From Larus michahellis (lineage: Eukaryota > Chordata > Aves > Charadriiformes > Laridae), in NCBI RefSeq assembly GCF_964199755.1, contig NC_133898.1, forward strand, positions 33,607,985-33,671,984: a stretch of 64,000 bases of DNA, given 5' to 3'. The notes under the pieces were generated by a model. That model did no database searches, had not been told where the DNA came from, and saw nothing but the letters and a program-made list of their open reading frames with translations. Below, in pieces: positions 38,301-46,300 of the stretch (positions within the stretch are counted from its first letter, which is position 1; every line of letters begins with the position of its first letter). Position numbers and translations under genes: made by a program.

Positions 38301-41300
38301 AGACAACTGTACTGGATCTTGTACTTTTATCCTGAAGAGAACCTAGGTACTAAAAAGCCTGGTAAAAAAAGCAAATAGTGAGTAGGTATCATTTACCCTG
38401 AAGAATTCTGAGCGAGGCTGATGAATTGTAATAATCACAATCCTGTCTCTGTGTGCAAGCTCTGAGAGAAGCGAAACAATCTGGTTTGCAGTCAGGCAGT
38501 CCAGCCCTGTTGTTGGTTCATCGAGAAGCATAACCTCTGTGAAATGACAAGGAATAGCATTAAAACTCGGGTAAATGGAGGGCAAATGTTATAGCTTCTG
38601 CCTCTGAAGCTAATTTGGCAAATGTTATAGCTTCTGCCTCTGAAGCTAATTTGGCAAATAGTATAGAAATTACTTTACATGTGAAGTTCCATGTGTAAAG
38701 CGGAGTATGCATAGATATTGCCATGATGTGATCTTTCATTTTTAGTTAGCTGCAGTGGTTCAGTTTCAATGACTAAGAATAAGGACAAAACAAACTACTG
38801 CAGGATCAGGGCATAAGCATTTTTTTCTCACTTCAGGTGAAATCTGAAAATTACCAAAATAGATTTGATGTACACATCAGCTTCTAAGAACAGTAATGAT
38901 AAATTTCAGCATGTATATGGATGTAAATATAATTGCCATAATTAGCTAGACATTATAATCTGAATTAAATCTATATATACACACAGAATTTGTTATGAAC
39001 TAATTAAGAGTTGTTAAAATACAGTATATATAATTCCATAGATGAGAGAGGTGGGTTTTTTTTACTGTATTTTCTTCATTATTTTATTGCACAAGGAAGG
39101 GTAAATGATACAGTCAAATCCATTATTTTTACATAGATGAGACATAGCGGAGAAGAGAGCAGTTCAACCTTGATCAGGATAAGGGGGGGAGGAGAGCTTT
39201 CTCTATATGTTTATCTACACAGAATTACTATAGTGTTTACTATAGAGTTTCAGAATTACTGTAATGTTTACCATAGAGTTTAGTGAACTTACTGAGCAAT
39301 AACTACACCCAGCGAACTCTCCAGGAGTCACCAGTAGCAGTGATAAACTTCACTTTGCTATTTACTTTACCTTCCTGCCTGGTATGCGGTCCTAGCACAT
39401 CTGCACCGCTGAGGACTCCAGAATCCAATAAATGCATTCTATCCATTCACTCCATAGGATTCTGGCCCCTTTAAAAAACTGTCTCAAAACTGACAAAATT
39501 TATAGTGCTGTTTCCCATGGCTAATCCTTCTAGTTACTCTGCTTTGATTTTCTTTCATCAGAATTTTTTTTTGCTCTGGAACGTACGTGGTGCTCTCACA
39601 TACATGGCTCAATGGCAGCTATCCCACTACAAGGCTCAATGCTTGCATATGTATGGCTTTAATGTGCTCAAAAAACTATAAATTAATGTGCCACAACCAA
39701 CATTTCATACACAGGAAGGGCGAGCCCAGAAAGACTTAAAATGGATAAATGCAAGTCTAAACCGATGTTCAGTCCCTAAGATTTTAAAATTGCCTACTTT
39801 CCAAGATCAACTAATAGATTAATGGCAGACCTGAGTTACCGCTCATCCTCTTCTGTCATTACTAGACTAGCTTTTGCTGAATTACAGAATATAAATACTT
39901 TTGTATTTTAAAGTGGTTTATGGAGGCCCATGGTAGGAGTGCGAAGTGACACTGCTTTGTTTTATTTTGAAAATCCATGCAGTGGTACTTACTAGGGTCT
40001 TGTAATAGCTGAGCTGCAATTGAAACACGACGCCTCTCACCCCCAGAAATTCCTACAAAAATGCGGCTTCCAATGATTTTGTCAGCAATGTGGCTGAGAC
40101 TCAGCTCAGCCATAACCGCATCTACCTGAAAAATAATTACAGTTTAGAAAGACTAAACACAGTCCAACTCAGATACGTGTGTACAAAATGAAAAAAATCA
40201 AAGAAAAAAACCACATAATTTTAAGCTATGGCTTTCCCTATATGATGCTTGCATCCATTCTAATTGGAAGGTATCTGGTTTCATTTCTATTTGATTATTT
40301 TTAATATATTATTTCAATTATTATTTTTTAAATTTTATTTTCATGTATTCTGAAACAAGTACAATTTTAGATTTGACATTAAGAGATGAAGAGCTCAGAG
40401 ACAAGACTAGAAGTTAAGGTATGAAGCATAATGTGCTGGTCTGGCTTACAAAATAAGGGAGCAGAAAGGCACATAAATTCTGGGGAAGTATGAAATACTG
40501 AGTGGAAGGCAGGTGAAGAGAGAAGGCAGGTGAAGAGAGAAGGCAGGTGAAGAGAGAAGGCAGGTGAAGAGAGAAGGCAGGGAGCAAGTGGCCTTTGATC
40601 AGGAATATCCAATTTTTACTCTCAACAGAGGCCAAAAAGAGTCCTTTAATAGACTTGAAACACATCTATTTTGTCAAGAATAGAGCTTGTAGGGGGCTTA
40701 TTAGACCAGTGCTTTTTGGAGCTGTTTCGGTTAGTGAGAGACATCCTACAGGAGCCAGAGTAGTGTCAAAGTCACCTCTGCTGTCCAGGAGGCTTGACAG
40801 CAGACATAGCCCTAAACACCCCAGAGAACTGGGTTTCCCAGCTGGGGAAGGGGAACTGACCTTGATACCAACAGCAGCATCTCCTGCAGCAGTAACTGCT
40901 GCAGCTTTGGGCGGGAGAGTTTTGTCCCAGCATAATGGTGATTCCCTGGGGCATCAGCACAAGCCCCTTGCAGAGGTGGGGAGCACCAGGGAGCTCAGCA
41001 GAAGGATTTATCCCCATTTGCAGAATGAGGCAGATTACAAGACCTTATAAATGTAAAACACAGCCATGGATGGAAAGTGCTGCTGGCGAAAGCATTACAT
41101 GACATCACGTCTGCCTTTCTGGTGGAAGACGATAAAATACAGACCTTCTTTTTGATGATGTCGTTGGAGCATTTCTGTAGAGTTAGCAAAGCAGTGTAGG
41201 TCAAAGACTCTTGTATGGTAAGGAAGCTTAACAAAGTGTCACTCTAGTAAAAGAAAAAAAGTGAAGAGGAAGAAGCAGTTAGCAGTTAGTCCTTTAGTAA

Positions 41301-42837
41301 TGAAGATCTTGCCCCTGCTTGCACCCTTAATTCAGTCATACAATTTATTAACTGCTTTGTACCAAATTTACTAGGAAAATCACAGTCAGATTAGATTACT
41401 CCATTACACTAGCAACTTTACTATCTTTACATGAGAGGAAGCACAGTGCACAGAAATAAATGTAGAAAATAACCTGTGGCACATAGGAGAAGCAATCTCT
41501 AAACTGTTCCCTCTTCAGCTGACGCCCATTCACGTACACTTCACCAAAGAAGTTGTTTTTATCTCCCAGTCTTCCTGATACTGCATCCAGAAGCGTTGTT
41601 TTCCCAGATCCTGTCAAACAAAAGAAATTAATCCTGTGATGAGATTAATTTTATGATTTCAAGAGTTGTAGCCTCACTTGGATGGAGATGCATGAAAAGA
41701 AGAAAGTGCTTTTTTTCTCAATAACATTAAAATAATAGGTCCTGAAAATGCAGCTAGTTAAGGGGAAGTAAATGGGAAACCTAGAATGTGTGTAAATTAG
41801 CATGTAATTCATACAAATTCACACTTCATAGTGAAACATTTGTGTCTGGAAGTAACCTTTTCCTTTACTGAAGTTATAATTGTTAGTTAGATGACAGAAT
41901 ATTGAACTCTGAAAACCAAGCACCAGAGTTTTGCAAAGCAGAGGTTAAAACCAGCTACAATTTCATTATTTAAATCACAGATCTCAGTCACATTCATACC
42001 ACTGTGGAAGTCTCTGGTATTAACTCCAACCATATATCTTTTAAAGTACTGGAACAACTTACCAGAATTTCCTAAAATCCCCATAATCTGGCCACTCTCT
42101 ATGTGAAATGAAACATCCTTAAGTATTTGCCGGGTCCATTTTTTATGATATAAAGAAACATTCCACCATGGGCCAACACGCTCTCTTGGAAAACAAACAC
42201 CAAAAAAAAAGATGAAACAGAGAAGATTTACATTTTTTGCATAAAGCAAGTGAATGGTTTATAGCTATCTGCATGTGGGATGGGAGCCTGCAAGGATTTT
42301 ACAGTGTTAGGGGTTAAAAAAAAAACCCCAAAAAACTCTTTCCTCCCTTCCCCAACCCCCCCTCCACCCCGGCTTTAACTTTTTAACTTCAGTATTATCT
42401 GGAAGGTACGGATTTTTCAGAATGACTGCTAGGAGGCACAATCTTTGGAGATCTCTAAAGTGTCTCCTTCAGAGATGCGAAGAAGAACTGGTGAAGCCTC
42501 TGGAGGACTGACCGGCTCTGCCTCCCTCAAGCCGCGTACTCTACCCCTGTGGCAGGTGGCCCAGTGCCATGAGGTGGGCGGCCTGGACAATGTCCCTCCT
42601 TCTTTACTGGACCGAATCCACATCCCGCCGGTCCCAGCCCCTCTCCCCTCGGTCCCTGGGGTCAGGAGCAGTTCGCGGCGGCCAGCGTCCCGTCATGCCG
42701 CTTTCCCAGCCCTACCTGACGGTGTAGGAGACGCCCTGGACACTGATGCTGTCGGAGGGCTGTGCCAGGGCCTTCGCCTCGCCTGTCTGCCCACCGCCGC
42801 TGCTCCTCTCCAGGGTGGGAGACCCTCTGCCCGACAT
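26116..42837 (-). CDS. ABCG5: ABCG5 (sterolin-1) half-transporter, 13 coding exons, 645 aa
   Basis: Half of the ABCG5/ABCG8 apical pump that exports cholesterol and plant sterols into gut lumen and bile. Exons in gene order: 42716-42837, 42063-42184, 41474-41610, 41145-41243, 39993-40125, 38397-38536, 37117-37246, 34267-34480, 33804-34009, 32780-32918, 29232-29417, 27432-27544, 26116-26312. Total 1938 nt keeps frame throughout (human 651 aa). The N-terminal ATPase domain has Walker A GNSGSGKT (79-86), signature ISGGE (186-190), Walker B VMLLDE (206-211) and switch His243. Six membrane helices follow from about residue 378. The last large extracellular loop carries glycosylation sequons at Asn577 and Asn584. 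The start is the only in-frame ATG that leads into the conserved SVQGVSYTV block. The gene lies head-to-head with ABCG8. Confidence 0.96.
27432..27544 (-). CDS. ABCG5: ABCG5 coding exon 12
   Basis: Residues 543-581, [20 protein letters not shown] and then [11 protein letters not shown] with sequon Asn577. Donor GTAAGT. Confidence 0.94.
29232..29417 (-). CDS. ABCG5: ABCG5 coding exon 11
   Basis: Residues 481-543, [20 protein letters not shown] and onward, two membrane helices. Donor GTAGGA. Confidence 0.94.
29418..32779 (-). other. ABCG5: ABCG5 intron 10, no gene recognised
   Basis: A 3.4-kb intron. A short AATCACAGAATGG near 30423 resembles a decayed CR1 end. No coding sequence or RNA gene supported. 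Confidence 0.5.
32780..32918 (-). CDS. ABCG5: ABCG5 coding exon 10
   Basis: Residues 435-481, [20 protein letters not shown] and the next membrane helix. Donor GTAAGC. Confidence 0.94.
33804..34009 (-). CDS. ABCG5: ABCG5 coding exon 9
   Basis: Residues 366-435: [12 protein letters not shown], first membrane helix about 378-398, then [13 protein letters not shown] and [11 protein letters not shown]. Donor GTGAGT. Confidence 0.94.
34267..34480 (-). CDS. ABCG5: ABCG5 coding exon 8
   Basis: Residues 295-366, [20 protein letters not shown] and onward, the cytosolic linker between the ATPase and membrane domains. Donor GTAAGA. Confidence 0.94.
34481..37116 (-). other. ABCG5: ABCG5 intron 7, no gene recognised
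   Basis: A 2.6-kb intron. It contains a 212-codon plus-strand open frame (36437-37075) without recognisable domains and a simple GATA/CA-rich tract near 36.37-36.43 kb. Nothing else supported. Confidence 0.5.
37117..37246 (-). CDS. ABCG5: ABCG5 coding exon 7
   Basis: Residues 252-295, [20 protein letters not shown] through [11 protein letters not shown]. Donor GTAAGT. Confidence 0.94.
38397..38536 (-). CDS. ABCG5: ABCG5 coding exon 6 (Walker B, H-loop)
   Basis: Residues 205-251: [12 protein letters not shown] (Walker B and D-loop) and TIHQPRSE with switch His243. Donor GTAAAT. Confidence 0.94.
38581..38659. repeat. 36-bp tandem duplication (2.2 copies) in ABCG5 intron 5
   Basis: Two identical 36-base copies (38581-38616 and 38617-38652) plus seven bases of a third. 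Each copy contains the inverted repeat GCTTC..GAAGC with a 7-base loop. It lies 45 bp from the acceptor end of exon 6. Confidence 0.9.
39220..39281. repeat. 31-bp imperfect tandem duplication in ABCG5 intron 5
   Basis: Two adjacent 31-base copies beginning CAGAATTACT, differing at three positions, so older than the nearby 36-bp duplication. Confidence 0.8.
39993..40125 (-). CDS. ABCG5: ABCG5 coding exon 5 (ABC signature)
   Basis: Residues 161-205, including [20 protein letters not shown]. The exon is 133 nt, exactly the size of the equivalent ABCG8 exon. The signature is ISGGE, whereas human ABCG5 has ISTGE. Confidence 0.95.
40506..40580. repeat. 17-bp minisatellite, about 4.4 copies, in ABCG5 intron 4
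   Basis: Unit AAGGCAGGTGAAGAGAG repeated four times without error plus a partial copy. Each unit carries the E-box core CAGGTG. Confidence 0.92.
41145..41243 (-). CDS. ABCG5: ABCG5 coding exon 4
   Basis: Residues 128-160, [20 protein letters not shown] and onward, following the Q-loop. Donor GTCTGT. Confidence 0.93.
41474..41610 (-). CDS. ABCG5: ABCG5 coding exon 3 (Walker A)
   Basis: Residues 82-127: completes Walker A with [16 protein letters not shown] and ends CFSYVPQ at the Q-loop. The donor GTTATT is weak, but both frame and homology require it. Confidence 0.93.
42063..42184 (-). CDS. ABCG5: ABCG5 coding exon 2
   Basis: Residues 41-82, [20 protein letters not shown] through [10 protein letters not shown], the first bases of Walker A. 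Donor GTAAGT. Confidence 0.93.
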
Positions 42838-43050
42838 CCTTGGGTGCTGGGACTCCGCGGGCTCCTTCCCTCCCTCACGCTGCTGGCCAGGTGCCCGACG
42901 TTGCCACCACCATGCCTTGTGCCACCACCGTGCCCGGCACCGGGCAGGGGCAGCTCCCCGCTGTCGCCGGGCCGGAGCAGGTCACTGCCCTCAGCGCTGG
43001 CCACCCGGGGAAGCGCCTGAAGGAAAATAGAGGGGCACTCAGTTCTTTCT
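42500..43050. promoter_or_regulatory. CpG-rich island over ABCG5 exon 1 and the shared promoter
   Basis: GC- and CpG-rich stretch in an otherwise AT-rich locus. It covers ABCG5 exon 1 and the ABCG5 side of the divergent promoter. Confidence 0.6.
42716..42837 (-). CDS. ABCG5: ABCG5 coding exon 1
   Basis: Residues 1-41, [16 protein letters not shown]... to [11 protein letters not shown]. The ATG (42837 down to 42835) has A at -3. The end aligns with human LGILHASYSVS. Donor GTAGGG. The N-terminal 30 residues are low-complexity and poorly conserved, as is usual in this family. Confidence 0.88.
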
Positions 43051-43313
43051 TTTTCCTGAGAACAACTGATAGGCGATTAGCTGAAGCCGCTATCTGATGT
43101 ACCTTTAGCCCGAGCTGATAGTGTCCCAGAGGAGGGGAATATTTCCCTGTCCACGAGGTCACAGCGGCTGCAGAGACCCAGTGTGCCAGGAGAAATGGTG
43201 CTGTGGTGAGGGTGCCTGGAAAGGGCCGAGCTCAGAACCAAGAGGAGAAGGATTTCCACAGCTTGCAAAGATAGTGGAGCCGCCTGCAGGGAGCGAGACC
43301 TTCCACTGCCAAC
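42838..43313. promoter_or_regulatory. Head-to-head ABCG5/ABCG8 promoter (476 bp between start codons)
   Basis: Everything between the two start codons is 476 bp, so both genes must initiate within or around it. In human the equivalent region is under 400 bp and acts as a bidirectional promoter controlled by GATA, HNF4A and LRH-1 factors. Here GATA cores are seen at 43068-43071, 43091-43094 (reverse), 43117-43120 and 43270-43273. AGGTCA nuclear-receptor half-sites are at 42979-42984 and 43156-43161. No TATA box is evident. Confidence 0.8.
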
Positions 43314-43385
43314 ATGAAGGAAGCCGCTGAAAATATCTCTCTGGAGGGTGCCGGCTGGAGCCAGGTGGCATGCAAGGGCTTGCCG
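43314..43385 (+). CDS. ABCG8: ABCG8 coding exon 1
   Basis: Residues 1-24, [17 protein letters not shown] then VACKGLP, donor GTGAGC. An in-frame alternative donor (CAG then GTGGCA) after residue 17 would match the human exon 1 length better but has a weaker consensus. Confidence 0.75.
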
Positions 43386-46300
43386 GTGAGCGAGACCTGC
43401 GGGGAGTGGGGAGGGAGACGATGGGCTCAGCCATCCCACAGCTACAGCACTTGCCCGGGAGCTAGGAGAGGTGGGTGGCCAGCCTGTCCACCGGGCTTTC
43501 ACAGGCAGCAAGCCCCTTATCTCCTTCAGCTCCCAAACAGGGAGCAGAAAGCATCCTCACCCCCCACAAGAGTGCGGTGGGGACGAGGCCGGTGCCACCT
43601 AAGCTGCGCTCAGATACCACGGTGGTGGGGTTGGGGGAGGGGATCTTCAAATCAGTGGATGGAGCAGAAAGCCCCTGAGCATGGCGGGACTGGCTTTCCC
43701 AGGACCTGCCTTCAGGTTGTAAAACCAGCTCTTCACATTTGCTGGGGACCATCTGTTTTTTTAAAAATTAAGTTCAATACAAGCAAGAGCACAGAGTGCT
43801 TTGGCAGTGGGGGGGAGCTTGGAGGGCTTTAACATGGCTTTTCAGGCTGCTTTGGTGTCGCGCTGCTTTCCACTGCGTATCTAGACTGAGAAGGTTATTA
43901 GCCTCATTTGCTGTGAGGGTAGGAGGTGCACACAAAGACTGTGGATAGGGGCTGCGAGACAGGGAAGAGGTACGCTTGCCTTGGCTAGGAAATGAGCCTG
44001 ACTCGTAGGAAAAGCACAAGGCTCTGGGAGAGATATGGCTGTCTGGAGTAAAAACTACAGGCATGAACACAGAATTAAACCCAAAGCCAGAAAGCTGCCT
44101 CAGCAAAGACTTCTTAATTGCATTTATACGCAAAAGGTTAACGAAGCCACGTAGAGACTCTGCTATTTTAACTCCTATCTCAGAACATCAAGTTCCAGTT
44201 GACAAACTGTGAATTTAAAAGACAAATGAGGAAAGAGAGAGACTGTACTCGTGGTCACGCACCTACTTGTTCATGAAGCCTCCAAGTTAATGAGTCTCTG
44301 TGGAATTCAATAATGATCATACTTCCAGTGAACCTTAATTTCTAGCTGCCAAAACGTATGAATTTAAATATGCACCACTTTGATCCAGTAGACTAACATT
44401 GCAGAAGCATTACATTTTTTCCTCAAAAATAGAAAGAGTCCAGTCTCTTTATGGTGGCATGAAATTTATCTCCATTTTAAAAGTGATCCCATTTAAACTA
44501 AAAGTAAATAGAAGTGCATAGTAAAGCACATTTTGCCCTCACACATGCCGCTAGAACAAAGTACATTTCACACTGATTAACAGATAACTGATTTCCATCC
44601 CTCAGACTTCAGTACTACAGTAACTTATCAACAATACTGTTACATCCCATAAAATATACTTCCCTTTCTGAACTCATGTTTTAACAGCACTTTAGGTATT
44701 TTAATTAACTATTATAATGAACTTAACTTTTCCAGACCAAGGCCCAGGACAGTATTTTTTGCTCTGAAGAAGATAACAGTCTATATTTCACATACAGTGG
44801 AAAATCAAACGTTCTCGAGGTCAAAGAACTCAACTACCAGGTAAAAGTTGTCCTTTATATCTTCTTTTCAGCAGGGAGCACATTCAGCAATATCCGTTTC
44901 TATATGCAAACCATTTTAAAAGCCATACAAAGTTCACAACACTAATTCAAATGACCACTGCGCAGTCAAATACGCGGCCTTTTTGTAAGGAGAATCATGC
45001 ACTTGGCTGCGATATTGACATCAGGCTAAACTTTCCATTGTAAATATATCTAGCAAATCTAGGGGATAAGACAGGAAAAGAGTTTTGTTTCTAGGCGCAA
45101 TTTTTTCTCAGTTTCTCTATTTTTCTTCTGAGGGCCAGGGCAGAGGGATTTTCCATTCAGCCAGGGATGTCGGGAGCCCTTGCCGTCAAGAACGAATATG
45201 TGGAAGGAGATAAGGAGAGGATAACAAACATAAGGAGGCTTTCAGGGAAACAGTGAAATTTTTAATCTCCCTTTGTGCCACCATGACCTCTGAAGTTAAC
45301 TTCACAATTTTCAGTTTTGAGTAATTTCGAATCGTATACACAAATTTTTTAAAAATTTAAATTTACAACAGCAAGAAATTACCAAAGTAACAGAGGACAG
45401 AGATAGCTTTAGCATTTAACAGGAATAAGAATCATAGAACCATAGAATTGTCTAGGTTGGAAGGGACCTTTCAGATCATCAGATCCAACCATCAACCTAA
45501 CACTGACAAAACCATCACTAGGCCATGTCGCTATGCACCACGACTATTTGTTTTTCAAAGCATGAAAAACATACTTGGCTGTAAATGAACTTTCTTCCAT
45601 GTATTTATGAAGATTAATGATATTACTTAACGTATTCTCTGCCTGTAACATCATAACTTTGTAGATATATTTATCGCTAAATAGTTTGTTGTTAGAATTG
45701 ATGGGACTTGTTTCTTCTTTGTTAGGTTAACATGGCATCCCAGATTCCCTGGTATGAAAGCCTCGCACAGATGAAAATGCCATGGACCTGCAAATCGGAT
45801 CCCTGTTCTCATGTGTCAGTCATTCAGAATCTGAATTTAAAAGTTCAAAGTGGTCAAATGCTAGCTATTATAGGAAGCACAGGTAAGAGCAACCAAATTT
45901 CATGATTTGTCCAACTCTTGGATGAAACATACAGAGGCAAGAACAATATTCTGCAGGCTTTTGAATGGCAAAATCTAATTGAGAAACAACTATTCAAAAT
46001 GTGTCCCCCCTTAAATACATTCTTTAAAATGTATGAGTAAACAAGGAATGATACTGGGGGGAAAAAAAATTAGAATTTATTTTCAAAACCAATTTTGTTA
46101 CGACTTGTATGCATTTGCTGTTTATTTCCTGAGCTGTAGTAGGGTATTGTTATAACTGTGGCCTGCAGTCCCAGTTCTACTGGACGTGAATCAGCTTCAT
46201 GGCTGAGATTCAAAACTGGCCAATTACAGACCTTACCCAGTAACATAGCAGACAAATAATGTGAGACCCCATAAGAAAGATCAGTGGCAACTTGCGTAGC

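Noticed and set aside
42445-43511. Overlapping open frames around the ABCG5/ABCG8 promoter
   Set aside because: GC-rich sequence artefact. Only the frames joining conserved exons (42716-42837 minus and 43314-43385 plus) are supported.
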